Below are positions 8,574 to 18,048 of a stretch of DNA of 56,955 nt, in pieces. The DNA is from Eisenbergiella sp900555195 (lineage in GTDB: Bacteria; Bacillota; Clostridia; Lachnospirales; Lachnospiraceae), in contig CABUMH010000010.1 in assembly GCA_902492555.1 (NCBI GenBank), positions 1-56,955 on the forward strand. Direction: 5' to 3'. A program made the position numbers and the translations under genes. The first letter of the stretch is position 1; every line of letters starts with the position of its first letter. The notes below the pieces were generated by a model. It made no database searches. It was not told the DNA's origin and saw only the letters and a program-made list of their open reading frames with translations.

Positions 8574-11486
8574 ATGATGTATTATGATTTATCCGGCCTC
8601 TGGCAGGCAGATATCGGGGACGGGATGCAGTATCCCTGCCATCTTCCCGGCACCCTGGATGAGAATGGGATCGGCCCGAAGGATCCGGGCAAGAACCTGT
8701 GGAATCCGGAAGGCATGCAGGATTCTTCCATGCAGGATTCCGAACCGGAAGTCAGCAGCGTTTCAGGCAATGACAGTGATTTTGACAGCACCGCCGGTTC
8801 GGGACGTCCCATCTCCACACGCCTTACGAGGAAACACGCTTTTGAAGGATGCGCCAAGCTGCACCGCCATCTTACGTTTCTTCCTCCAAAGGAAAGCCGC
8901 GTCTTTCTGGAAGCGGAACGGGCCAGATGCCTTCGGCTTATGGTGAACGGAAAAGAAGTGCCCCACTTTCTTCCGCCGTCTCTGTCCACGCCCCATATAT
9001 TCGAGATCACCGGCCTGCTGAATGGGGCGGATGAACTCGTCCTTTTGTCTGACAACAGCTATCCCGGCCTGCCTTATGACGCCATTCTCAACTCCTCTGC
9101 GGCCACGGATGAGACACAGACCAACTGGAACGGCCTGCTGGGCTATCTGCGTCTGCGAATAGAACATCCTGTCTTTTTATCCGACCTGCGCGTCTATCCC
9201 AATCCGGAACAGGGCTGTCTGACTATCCAAGCCGAGATCGCTTCCGACCGGCCCTGGGAGGGAGAGGTGCTTCTGCAATCAAGCGCACTTGCCGCCCCGG
9301 CCAGCCTGGCCGTCCGCATAGATGAGGCGGGTGTCCATCTGTTCCAGGCTTCAGAGCTTGCCCTGGCAGAGGGATTGCATGCCTGGGACGAAGACGACGG
9401 CTTCCTGTATGAACTGCAGGCAGTTCTGCGCCCTTCTTCCGACGGCTGCGGCGCAGCATTTCACCCCTGTTTGGGGGAAGATTTCCAGGATGCAGCCCTC
9501 CCCGGCGAAACTGACAGACGTACCGCATCTTTCGGCAGCCGCACGGTGTCCTTCGGCGTCCGCAGCTTCCGGGACGACGGAACGGGGCGGCTTGCGCTGA
9601 ACGGCCGCCGGATCTTTCTTCGCGGCGAAGCGAACTGCTGCGTCTTCCCTGAAACAGGCCATCCGCCGATGACCGTTGATGCGTGGACGGATGTGCTGAA
9701 GCGTTTCCGCTCCTACGGGGTCAACCTGATGCGCTTTCATTCCTACTGTCCTCCGGAGGCGGCATTTGTGGCGGCGGATCAACTCGGCATGCTGATGCAG
9801 CCCGAATTGTCCCATTGGGACTGCCGGACAGCCTTTGAGTCGGATGAAAGCTATTCCTACTATCGGACGGAGCTCACACAAATCCTTCTGCGGCTGGCCA
9901 ATCATCCTTCCTTTGTCATGCTCACCCTCGGAAATGAACTGGCAGCCGGGCCGACCGGTCACGGGCGAATGGATGCGCTGCTGCGCCTGGCCCACAGCAC
10001 AGACCAGACGCGCCTGTACGCCAACGGCTCCAATGTGCACTACGGCCATATGGGCTGCGATCCGGCAAGCGACTTCTATACCTCACAGAACTTCTATGAT
10101 TCCGACCTACGGGCCATCAAGGCTGGCGAAGGAGAAGAGGGAAGGCCCGGAGGGTATTTGAACCGAACCTATCCTTCCGCAAGCGTCTCCTATGACGCTT
10201 CCATGGAACGGCTGCGCACCGCCTACAGCAGGCCTGTCTTCAGCTTTGAAGTGGGCCAATATGAGGTTCTGCCCGATTTCGCCCAGCTGAAGGCGTTTCA
10301 GGGAGTAACGGTCCCCGCCAACTTGTCTCTCATACAGAAACGGGTCGAAAAAAGCGGGCTCACACAGGAACAATGGCAAAAACAGGTGGAAGCCTCTGGC
10401 CAACTGGCGCGGCTCTGCTACCGGGAAGAAGCGGAGGCCGCCCTGCGCACCAGCGCGCTCTCCGGCATCTGCCTGCTTGGGCTGCAGGATTTCCCCGGGC
10501 AGGGCACTGCCCTGGTCGGCATGCTGGACGCCCACCTGGAGCCAAAGCCTTATCCCTTTGCCGCACCCGAAGCCTTTGCTTCTTTCTTCACCGGCCAGCT
10601 GCCGTTGGCTCTGCTGCCCCGCTATACCTGGGAAAGCACTGAAACGCTCTCCTGTTCTGTGAAAATTGCCAACTATGGAAAGCATACGGTCTCCGGCTGC
10701 CCGCAGTATCTGCTGAAGCTGCACACGGAAATGCGTATGGTCAAAGAATCTGCCCTGGCCGGAGAAACGATCCTGGCGGCGCAGAACGGAGCGTTCCTCT
10801 CCTGCCCTCCCGGCGAATTGACGGAAGCGGAGCCCATCCGTCTCCCTCTGGATGCCGTCACGCAGCCCTGCCGTCTGGATCTGGAGATACGGCTCGGCAG
10901 CCTTTCCAATACCTATCCTCTGTGGGTCTATCCTCCGGTTCATCCCGTGAAACCGGACTGCGTCCATGAGACGGAACGCTTTGACGAAACAGCACAGCGC
11001 GTATTGGAAGAAGGCGGGATCGTCTACCTGACCCCTCCCGCCACGCCGCAGGCCCTTCCCAGCTCCATTCCCACCCAGTTCTCCACCGATTTCTGGTCTG
11101 TCGGCACCTTCCCGCAGCAGCCCGGCGGCATGGGGCAGCTCATCGATGCGGGCCACCCGCTGTTTGAAGATTTTCCCACAGAGGCGCATTCCAACTGGCA
11201 GTGGTGGCCGATGGCCTCCCAGCGCGCCTTCCTGCTGCCCGCCCGTTATCAGGCAATCGTCGCGGAGATGGACAGCTATGCCTATCTGCGTCCCATGGCC
11301 AAACTTCTGGAGTGCCGCTGCGGGAAGGGCAGGCTGCTTCTCTCCTCCATGGGACTGCAAAATCTGCAGCAATATCCGGAAGCCAGGGCGCTGCTCGCCT
11401 CCATTTACCGGTACTTATCCGGAGAGCAGTTCCATCCGGCGCAGGAGATTCCCATGGATGTCATCTCCGGCCTGGTGGCCGGATAA
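8574..11486 (+). CDS. Glycoside hydrolase family 2-like beta-glycosidase
   Basis: The start at 8574 follows GGGAGGG; a reading from 8538 adds 12 unsupported residues. The roughly 970-residue protein has a GH2 layout: an N-terminal jelly-roll sugar-binding domain (LSGLWQADIG...), an immunoglobulin-like domain, then a TIM barrel with the acid/base glutamate in LTLGNEL (about residue 456) and a probable nucleophile in FSFEVGQYEV (about 558). An acidic, Ser-rich insert occupies residues 50-75. There is no signal peptide, so imported oligosaccharides are the likely substrate. Specificity (beta-galactoside, -glucuronide or -mannoside) cannot be read. It converges on the DUF5107-TPR gene across a strong terminator. 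Confidence 0.82.
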   Translation: MMYYDLSGLWQADIGDGMQYPCHLPGTLDENGIGPKDPGKNLWNPEGMQDSSMQDSEPEVSSVSGNDSDFDSTAGSGRPISTRLTRKHAFEGCAKLHRHLTFLPPKESRVFLEAERARCLRLMVNGKEVPHFLPPSLSTPHIFEITGLLNGADELVLLSDNSYPGLPYDAILNSSAATDETQTNWNGLLGYLRLRIEHPVFLSDLRVYPNPEQGCLTIQAEIASDRPWEGEVLLQSSALAAPASLAVRIDEAGVHLFQASELALAEGLHAWDEDDGFLYELQAVLRPSSDGCGAAFHPCLGEDFQDAALPGETDRRTASFGSRTVSFGVRSFRDDGTGRLALNGRRIFLRGEANCCVFPETGHPPMTVDAWTDVLKRFRSYGVNLMRFHSYCPPEAAFVAADQLGMLMQPELSHWDCRTAFESDESYSYYRTELTQILLRLANHPSFVMLTLGNELAAGPTGHGRMDALLRLAHSTDQTRLYANGSNVHYGHMGCDPASDFYTSQNFYDSDLRAIKAGEGEEGRPGGYLNRTYPSASVSYDASMERLRTAYSRPVFSFEVGQYEVLPDFAQLKAFQGVTVPANLSLIQKRVEKSGLTQEQWQKQVEASGQLARLCYREEAEAALRTSALSGICLLGLQDFPGQGTALVGMLDAHLEPKPYPFAAPEAFASFFTGQLPLALLPRYTWESTETLSCSVKIANYGKHTVSGCPQYLLKLHTEMRMVKESALAGETILAAQNGAFLSCPPGELTEAEPIRLPLDAVTQPCRLDLEIRLGSLSNTYPLWVYPPVHPVKPDCVHETERFDETAQRVLEEGGIVYLTPPATPQALPSSIPTQFSTDFWSVGTFPQQPGGMGQLIDAGHPLFEDFPTEAHSNWQWWPMASQRAFLLPARYQAIVAEMDSYAYLRPMAKLLECRCGKGRLLLSSMGLQNLQQYPEARALLASIYRYLSGEQFHPAQEIPMDVISGLVAG

Positions 11487-11540
11487 GCTTCAGCCCGCCG
11501 CGTCGGAAGTTTTTTCGCATGAAACTATACATCGCATAAA

Positions 11541-11602
11541 GGAACTCCCCCGCAGGGAGAAGCGTTTCTATCATTCCGCTTCCTCCTGCGGGGGAGTTTT
11601 CT
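11541..11602 (+). terminator. Strong, probably bidirectional terminator
   Basis: A perfect 14-bp stem (11543-11556 with 11585-11598), with an inner AAGCG/CGCTT pairing in its loop, is followed by TTTTCTT. It separates the convergent glycosidase and DUF5107-TPR genes and should serve both, better on the plus strand. Confidence 0.85.
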
Positions 11603-11626
11603 TCCATCTTCTTTATGTCACCAGGA

Positions 11627-14600
11627 TCATCTTGTCAGCAGTTCATATACCCGGCACATCATATGAGATGGTTCGATTTCCTGCGCCTTTTTCAGATATC
11701 CTGCCGCTTTCACCCGTTCTCCCAGGCCCAGCCATCCCAAAGCCATCAGGTAATAACAGTGAGAACGGTTTCTCAGCGTATAATCCTCATCGAAAATCAA
11801 AAATTCCGGCAGCGATACCGCAAAATACTCGATCCGGCACACGTCTTCCAGATGCCGTTCCCCATAATCGATCAGACGCCAGAACCGCGCTTTGGCTTCT
11901 TTCGTCTCTCCCAATTCCTGATGGGCAAGGCCCTGGTAGAGAATCATGTCAGCAGGCTGATCGTTATAATACATCGCTCCTGCGGGCTCATCCGTCCCCA
12001 CCGCAGCGCGCCGGAAGCATTCTTCCGCTTCTTCTATCCGTCCCTGTCCCTTCAGGGCAAGGCCGAGATGATAGTAGATATGATTGTCCTTCGTCCCTTC
12101 CAGCTTTCCTTCTCCCAAGTTCTCCGGATAAAAAAGCGCGCTGCGCAGCAGTTCTTCTGCCTGGCCGTATTTTTCTGCTTCCAGGGCACGTTTGGCCTGG
12201 AACAGCAGGGACAGTGTATACTGCGTCGTAATCTTCCCCTCTCCGCCTTCCCAGGGATGGAAATGGCGGCCCATGATAAGGGAATAGGCCCTCTCCGGGG
12301 CGCCGGTCAGATTGACCAGCGTGATATATTCAATATACAGATCATCCCTCTCCCCAATCAGTTTCGGATGCGCTTCATAGTTCGCCAACCGCTCTTCAAA
12401 GCTCCATCCGAGCTTCTTATAAAGCTGGTCCAGTTCCAGGAATACGCGCGCGTCTTCGGGATTGAGTGCAAATGCCTTCTCCATAGATTCCTTCGCCCGT
12501 TCCGGGTCTTTGCATTTATTATAATAAGCCAGGGCCAGGTTCCTGTGCACCGTGGCAAATGCGGGATCCGCCTGCGCGGACAGTTCCCAAAGGCGCACCG
12601 CTTCCTCCCACTGCAGCTTATCATAATACAAGTTTCCCAGATAATAGGGAGCTTTGGCCGTACATCCCTTTTCGATCGCAAAGGAAAGCGCTGCGATATC
12701 TTCCAGCTTGTTGGGGAAGCAGTAATCCGGTTCTGCAGCCTCTGCCTTTCTCAGGCATTCCGCCACCGCTTCCTCTCTTTTCCGGCGGTCGGATGCCTCA
12801 CCCCGTCCTTCCGTTTTTCCTGTCAGCCTGTCTGTGTAAAAGGCTTCATAATAATACCGCAGCGGATATTCTTTCGTGCACAGTCCCAGAAGCGATACCG
12901 CTTCCTCATATGCGCCGAATTCTGCATAGTCCCTGGCCGTCATGAGATAGTTTTCCACAAAGTCCCTCATCTTTTCACGCAGCTCTTCGAGCGCGCCGCA
13001 GCCTGCTGTCTCCGCGCTTTCCAGGGGCATCCCGCATTTATCATGCGGCTGTCTTTCCAGAATCACCCGTTCATACCCGGAAAGGAAATCAAAGGGATCC
13101 AGGGCCAGGTTTTCTTCCAGCCAGGCCGCCGCCTTCTCTTTTCTGCCCAGCTTTCTGAGCAGATACGCCTTCAGCCCCCTCGCTTTCACATTGTGGGCGT
13201 TTTTGATCAGCGCCTTTTCTACATGGGCGTACGCTTTCTCCCACCGTTTTGCTTTTGCATCGATGGCTGCCAGATAATAATAAGCCATTTCCTGCTGCTC
13301 GTTGCTCCAGGCCGCTTTGAAAAAGGCGTCATAGGCATCTTCCCATTTTTCCTGGAAGAACAAAGACAGTCCCAGCAGGTAATAGCTTTCGCTGTTGTAG
13401 GGATTGGGATTCCTTTCTACCAGACGTTCCAGAGCTTTGCGAAAATATGGTTCCGCCTGCTCCGCCCTCCCTCTGCGAAGAAGCAGCTGTCCATAGGCAT
13501 TGTTGAGCCGGATATCGCCCGGATCCCGTTTCAAACCTTCCAGATAATAGGGATCCGGCAGATAGGTGGCATGGCGGTACTGTTCGATATGCAGGCCGGT
13601 CAGATACAGTTCCTCGTTGGTCATGATCTCCTGCGGTTCTTTCGCCGCCTTCGCAGGCTCCGGAAGATGCGGGATCGAATCCGGCTCCGGTTCATAATCC
13701 ACCAGGCAGTTGCCGTCCGCATCATAAACAGATACCTGAAGTTCCTCCTCCTTACAGCCCTCTAAATACAGGCTTTCATCAAAGATGTCCACAGGAGAAA
13801 GCTTCCTTCTCTCCTCAAGCACCTTCTTTCCCCTGCATGTCACACACACGCAGGCGTTCTCGTAAACGGCGGTGGCATAAACGGTCACCCTCACCCTGCC
13901 TTCACGGCAGGAAAGGTTCAGCGCAGCCTGCGCCGTAGCATTCTTCACCGTTTCTGCCGCTTTATAGGGCATGAAATACTGGGTAAATGTTTTCTCCTCA
14001 AATGGCTTCAGCCAGGAAAAATCGGGCTGGTTATCCGTATACACGCCTGTCATTAATTCCACATAGGGGCCGTCCTCATCCGTCAGGTTGCGATCCCAGG
14101 CCCTGCCGAAATCCCCGCAGCCCCAGGTCCACTGCTTTTTCCCCGGGCTGATATGATGATCCGCCACATGCAGGATCCCGGCTCCTTTGCCGTAATCATA
14201 ACCTCCTACGAAATCATACTTGGATTTCTCCGCCATATAAGAGGTAGGAACCGGAATGTTCTTATATCTGGAGATATCCACCCCTTCACTGTAATCTTTT
14301 TTATAATAGACGCCTGTGGCGATCGGGAAACGGGACACATCCCTCTTTCCGTGATCCATCACCGCATGCACATCCGGCGGAAAGACGGACTGGGTGTTCT
14401 CATTGGCGGCCACCGCCGGATTCGCCCACCACAGGAAGGTCTGCGGAAGCGACGTCCTGTTATAAAGCTGCCCGGTAATCTCGATATAAGCCTTGCCCGG
14501 ATGCAGCGTGATTTTGGCAATCCCTTTGGTTCCATACATCTGATCCACATCATGCAGAAGCACCGAAGCGCTGCCGTCTTCCTCCGTCTGTATCACATAA

Positions 14601-14995
14601 TCCACCGGAAGGAAAGTTGTCGGCCGATGATGCTGCGGCCAGTTGAATTCGATCCCTCCGGAAATCCAGGGGCCCGTCAGCCCCACCAGCGCGGGCTTGA
14701 TCACATGATTGTAGTAGACGAAATCATAATCGTTCGTCTTATCGTAAGCCCTCTGGATCCTTCCTCCCAACTCAGGAAGCACCATCACTCTCAGATATTC
14801 ATTTTCCAGCCAGACCGCCATATATTCCTTATCCCTCTTCACATCGCTGATCTTCTCCACCGTTGGATAAGGATACACCTTTCCGCTGCTTCCCTGATAG
14901 ACGCGTCTGTCCAGAAAGATGGGATTTTTCTCCGCTTCCCCGATCTCATACGTCGGGATCTTTACTTTTTGTTCCCATACCTTTGCCCCGTTCAT
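11627..14995 (-). CDS. DUF5107 domain and tetratricopeptide-repeat protein
   Basis: The 1,122-residue protein starts with a DUF5107-type region (about residues 1-330) rich in aromatic residues, with WLENEYLRVMVLPELGGRI as a family-like signature. This resembles aldose-epimerase/glycoside-binding beta folds. The remainder is a long array of TPR-like helical repeats (for example ALERLVERNPNPYNSESYYL and LYYDKLQWEEAVRLW). There is no signal peptide. DUF5107-TPR proteins accompany glycan utilisation genes, and the convergent GH2 gene and divergent AraC gene fit that; a catalytic role is unproven. GGAGG precedes the start. Confidence 0.85.
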   Translation of the reverse strand: MNGAKVWEQKVKIPTYEIGEAEKNPIFLDRRVYQGSSGKVYPYPTVEKISDVKRDKEYMAVWLENEYLRVMVLPELGGRIQRAYDKTNDYDFVYYNHVIKPALVGLTGPWISGGIEFNWPQHHRPTTFLPVDYVIQTEEDGSASVLLHDVDQMYGTKGIAKITLHPGKAYIEITGQLYNRTSLPQTFLWWANPAVAANENTQSVFPPDVHAVMDHGKRDVSRFPIATGVYYKKDYSEGVDISRYKNIPVPTSYMAEKSKYDFVGGYDYGKGAGILHVADHHISPGKKQWTWGCGDFGRAWDRNLTDEDGPYVELMTGVYTDNQPDFSWLKPFEEKTFTQYFMPYKAAETVKNATAQAALNLSCREGRVRVTVYATAVYENACVCVTCRGKKVLEERRKLSPVDIFDESLYLEGCKEEELQVSVYDADGNCLVDYEPEPDSIPHLPEPAKAAKEPQEIMTNEELYLTGLHIEQYRHATYLPDPYYLEGLKRDPGDIRLNNAYGQLLLRRGRAEQAEPYFRKALERLVERNPNPYNSESYYLLGLSLFFQEKWEDAYDAFFKAAWSNEQQEMAYYYLAAIDAKAKRWEKAYAHVEKALIKNAHNVKARGLKAYLLRKLGRKEKAAAWLEENLALDPFDFLSGYERVILERQPHDKCGMPLESAETAGCGALEELREKMRDFVENYLMTARDYAEFGAYEEAVSLLGLCTKEYPLRYYYEAFYTDRLTGKTEGRGEASDRRKREEAVAECLRKAEAAEPDYCFPNKLEDIAALSFAIEKGCTAKAPYYLGNLYYDKLQWEEAVRLWELSAQADPAFATVHRNLALAYYNKCKDPERAKESMEKAFALNPEDARVFLELDQLYKKLGWSFEERLANYEAHPKLIGERDDLYIEYITLVNLTGAPERAYSLIMGRHFHPWEGGEGKITTQYTLSLLFQAKRALEAEKYGQAEELLRSALFYPENLGEGKLEGTKDNHIYYHLGLALKGQGRIEEAEECFRRAAVGTDEPAGAMYYNDQPADMILYQGLAHQELGETKEAKARFWRLIDYGERHLEDVCRIEYFAVSLPEFLIFDEDYTLRNRSHCYYLMALGWLGLGERVKAAGYLKKAQEIEPSHMMCRVYELLTR

Positions 14996-15200
14996 ACAAT
15001 CCTCCGTTTTTTATAAACTGCTGCGGACGAAGGGCTGCCATTCAAACGAGCCTTCCGCCCTCTCTTTTCCTTTCATCCCCATTTTACCTCTCTCCGGGAA
15101 CGGAATCATTATCTTCCCTTGCGCTCTTATTTATATTTTTTGCTCTTGTCTTTTCCCCTTGCGCAGGCTATGATGAAGAATAAATGAACGTAACGCAAGC

Positions 15201-15233
15201 GAAAAAAGAGTGAAAGAAAACCGCTTTCACTCT
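15201..15233 (-). terminator. Hairpin with U-run upstream of the DUF5107-TPR gene
   Basis: A perfect 10-bp stem (15207-15216 with 15224-15233) has a 7-nt loop. Read on the minus strand it is followed by six T. It therefore looks like an intrinsic terminator pointing at the DUF5107-TPR gene, about 200 nt ahead of its start. It could be a leader attenuator or a block to antisense transcripts from the AraC side. Confidence 0.55.
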
Positions 15234-15275
15234 CCCTGATTTTGTATGCGCGCCCTAGCGCGGATGGGAGCATCC

Positions 15276-16121
15276 ATGAAATCCTGCGAAGAACTCGTTT
15301 CCGCCAAATCAGATTATTATATCTATACGCCCAGCAAAACAGCCTTGGAGATGTTCCTCTACCCGCTCCAATGCGGCTTATTTTTTTATCTGCCGGGTTA
15401 CCTTCTGTCCAGGGAATCCTTTGACAGCTTCCTTTTAATGTATATCAAAAAAGGCGAACTGCTGCTGCAATATGATGGCCGCTCTCAGCGTGCCACAGCC
15501 GGTCACTTTCTCTTCCTGGACTGTTATCATCAGCATGCCTACCAAACCGATACGGATACCGAATGCCTGTGGTGCCATTTTGACGGTGTTCTTGCAAGGG
15601 CTTATTATACGAACATTACCTCCCGGCTCGGCCATATTTTTTCCGTTCCTGATGCCTCTTCCATCCTGACCGGGCTGACAGCCATTTTGGACACCTTCCG
15701 GACCGGCAGCATCGTCAGGGAACCGCTGCTGTCCAAATATCTTACGGACATCCTGACGGAATTCCTGCTCTTTTCTCCGAAAGAAAATCCTGCCTGCAGC
15801 TATGCTGGCATGGCAGAGCGAATTGTCACCTATATCAACGAACATTTCACGGAGGATATCCCCATCCGCCGGCTGGCAGAGCAAGCGAGCCTGAGCCCCT
15901 ACCACTTCATCCGAACTTTCAAAAAAGAAACCGGATTCACTCCGCACGAATATCTGATCAATACCCGCATGGCCACCGCCAGGTACCTGCTGAAGAACTC
16001 CCGGCTGTCCGTCAAAGACATCTGCTTCAACACAGGCTTTTCCTGCGAAAGTGTCTTCTGCAGCGCCTTCAAAAAACGCCATGGCATGACGCCTGCACAG
16101 TACCGGGATCAGGTAAAGTAA
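15276..16121 (+). CDS. AraC/XylS family transcriptional regulator
   Basis: The start at 15276 is preceded by GGGAG at 5-nt spacing; the frame is open from 15246. The 281-residue product has an N-terminal cupin-like sensing domain (AGHFLFLDCYHQHAY resembles the ligand pocket) and a C-terminal double helix-turn-helix from about residue 184 (IRRLAEQASLSPYHFIRTFK; then VKDICFNTGF...FCSAFKKRHGMTP). Proteins of this type usually activate sugar-utilisation genes in response to a sugar. The divergent DUF5107-TPR gene is the most likely target, with the GH2 gene beyond it a second candidate. Confidence 0.9.
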   Translation: MKSCEELVSAKSDYYIYTPSKTALEMFLYPLQCGLFFYLPGYLLSRESFDSFLLMYIKKGELLLQYDGRSQRATAGHFLFLDCYHQHAYQTDTDTECLWCHFDGVLARAYYTNITSRLGHIFSVPDASSILTGLTAILDTFRTGSIVREPLLSKYLTDILTEFLLFSPKENPACSYAGMAERIVTYINEHFTEDIPIRRLAEQASLSPYHFIRTFKKETGFTPHEYLINTRMATARYLLKNSRLSVKDICFNTGFSCESVFCSAFKKRHGMTPAQYRDQVK

Positions 16122-16139
16122 GGCGGACACAGGAAGTCC

Positions 16140-16168
16140 TTGTAAGGCGATCTACGTTGTGTTAGTAT
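16140..16168 (+). promoter_or_regulatory. Promoter of the ABC transporter gene
   Basis: TTGTAA (16140-16145) and TAGTAT (16163-16168) are separated by exactly 17 bp, about 65 bp before the transporter start. Confidence 0.55.
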
Positions 16169-16234
16169 GATTTCTGGACATACAATGGGCCGCCCGCACC
16201 CCGGGCTGCCCTTATCAGAAATGGAGAGGGAATC

Positions 16235-17965
16235 ATGCAGACTTTAAAGAAATTCATTCGATATTATGCACCTTATAAGACCGTCTTTTTCCTGGATCTG
16301 CTCTGTGCCACCATCATCAGCGTGGTGGACCTGATTTATCCGCAGATCCTGCGTTCCATGACCGGTTCTCTGTTCACCAGAGAAAGTTCCGTCATTCTCC
16401 GCGCCCTTCCCCCTCTGGCGATCCTGCTGCTTCTTATGTACATTGTCCAGAGCCTGTGCAAGTACTATGTCAGCTATCAGGGGCATATGATGGGCGCCAA
16501 TATGGAACGCGATATGCGTCAGCAGCTGTTCGACCATTACGAAAAGCTGTCCTTTTCCTATTACGATCAGAACAACTCCGGGCAGATGATGAGCAAGCTG
16601 GTGTCCGACCTGTTTGACATCGCTGAATTCGCGCACCACGGGCCGGAAAACCTGTTCATCTCCCTGATAAAAATCATCGGCTCCTTCATCTTCCTGTTTC
16701 TGATTAACTGGCAGCTTGCGATCCCTCTGTCTGTTCTGGTAATATGCATGTTCCTTTTTTCCTTAAGCCAGAACAACCGGATGCAGAGCACCTTCATGGA
16801 TAACCGCCGGAAAATCGGCGATGTGAATGCAAGCCTGCAGGATACGCTGGCTGGCATCCGGGTGGTGCAGTCCTTTGCAAATGAAGACGTGGAACGCCGC
16901 AAATTCCGCAAAAGCAACCATGCCTTCCTTCTCTCCAAGGATGCAAATTATAAATGCATGGGAACCTTCATGGGGTGGAACCTGTTCTTTCAGGGCATGA
17001 TGTATCTCGTCACCCTGGTCTGGGGCGGTTTCCTGATTGCACACGGACGGATGCAGGCGGGGGATCTGGCCATGTACGCCCTCTATATCGGCATTTTCAT
17101 CAGCCCGGTTCAGATCCTGGTGGAACTCATGGAGATGATGCAGAAGGGCCTTTCCGGATTCAAGCGGTTCACCGCCGTGATGGAAACGGAACCGGAGATT
17201 CAGGATGCGCCGGACGCCAAACCGCTTAAGGAGGTGCATGGCCTCGTATCCTACGAGAACGTATCCTTCCACTACAGCGACGACAACACGCCTGTTCTTT
17301 CCAATGTTACCTTCCAGATTCCTGCCGGAAGATCCATCGCCCTGGTAGGTCCCTCCGGAAGCGGCAAAACCACCATCTGTTCCCTGCTTCCCCGATTCTA
17401 CGATGTCAGCGAGGGCCGGATCACCATAGACGGCAAGGATGTCCGCACCCTGACTTTGGAATCCCTGCGCAGGCAGATCGGCATCGTCCAGCAGGATGTA
17501 TATCTCTTCTGCGGCACGATCAAGGAAAATATTTCCTATGGGAAACCGGGAGCATCCATGGATGAAATCATAGATGCTGCCAAAAAAGCCAATATCCATG
17601 ACTTTATCCAGGAACTCCCGGATGGTTACGACACCTTTGTCGGCGAACGGGGCACCCGCTTATCAGGCGGTCAGAAGCAGCGAATCGCCATTGCGCGGGT
17701 ATTTCTCAAGAATCCGCCCATTCTGATCCTGGACGAAGCCACCAGCGCCCTGGATAATGAAAGCGAACGCTGGATCCAGCAAAGCCTGGATGTCCTGTCC
17801 AAAGACCGCACCACCATCACCATCGCCCATCGTCTTTCCACCATCCGCGGCGCAGATGAAATCCTTGTGGTGGCGGACAACGGAATCGCTGAGAGAGGCA
17901 CACACGAAGAACTCCTCCAGCGGGGCGGAATCTATGCTCACTATTATGAAATGCAGTTTCGATAA
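16235..17965 (+). CDS. ABC transporter, fused membrane and ATPase domains
   Basis: The 576-residue half-transporter has six N-terminal membrane helices (about residues 15-300) fused to an ATPase domain with Walker A GPSGSGKTT (about 371-379), signature LSGGQKQR, and Walker B ILILDEATSALD followed by the H-loop AHRLST. This is the type IV exporter form (MsbA/LmrA/BmrA-like), which works as a homo- or heterodimer to export lipids, peptides or drugs. Substrate is not predictable. No partner half-transporter is adjacent, which favours a homodimer. GGAGAGGG supports the start; a terminator follows 20 bp after the stop. Confidence 0.93.
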   Translation: MQTLKKFIRYYAPYKTVFFLDLLCATIISVVDLIYPQILRSMTGSLFTRESSVILRALPPLAILLLLMYIVQSLCKYYVSYQGHMMGANMERDMRQQLFDHYEKLSFSYYDQNNSGQMMSKLVSDLFDIAEFAHHGPENLFISLIKIIGSFIFLFLINWQLAIPLSVLVICMFLFSLSQNNRMQSTFMDNRRKIGDVNASLQDTLAGIRVVQSFANEDVERRKFRKSNHAFLLSKDANYKCMGTFMGWNLFFQGMMYLVTLVWGGFLIAHGRMQAGDLAMYALYIGIFISPVQILVELMEMMQKGLSGFKRFTAVMETEPEIQDAPDAKPLKEVHGLVSYENVSFHYSDDNTPVLSNVTFQIPAGRSIALVGPSGSGKTTICSLLPRFYDVSEGRITIDGKDVRTLTLESLRRQIGIVQQDVYLFCGTIKENISYGKPGASMDEIIDAAKKANIHDFIQELPDGYDTFVGERGTRLSGGQKQRIAIARVFLKNPPILILDEATSALDNESERWIQQSLDVLSKDRTTITIAHRLSTIRGADEILVVADNGIAERGTHEELLQRGGIYAHYYEMQFR

Positions 17966-17985
17966 GACCGGTTATCTCCAATAAC

Positions 17986-18044
17986 AGAACAGGCATGATA
18001 TTTCCTCCCATTGGCGCAAGGAAACGATCATGCCTGTTTTTTCA
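17986..18044. terminator. Bidirectional terminator between convergent genes
   Basis: A 12-bp stem (17988-17999 with 18027-18038), extended internally by TTTCCT/AGGAAA, is followed by a T-run on the plus strand and preceded by A-richer sequence. It separates the ABC transporter and LCP genes. Confidence 0.85.
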
Positions 18045-18048
18045 TTCT

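Noticed and set aside
11615..13765. 716-residue plus-strand frame opposite the DUF5107-TPR gene
   Set aside because: It is antisense to the clear TPR repeats, rich in Phe, Arg and Ile in a shadow-like pattern and has no recognisable domain.
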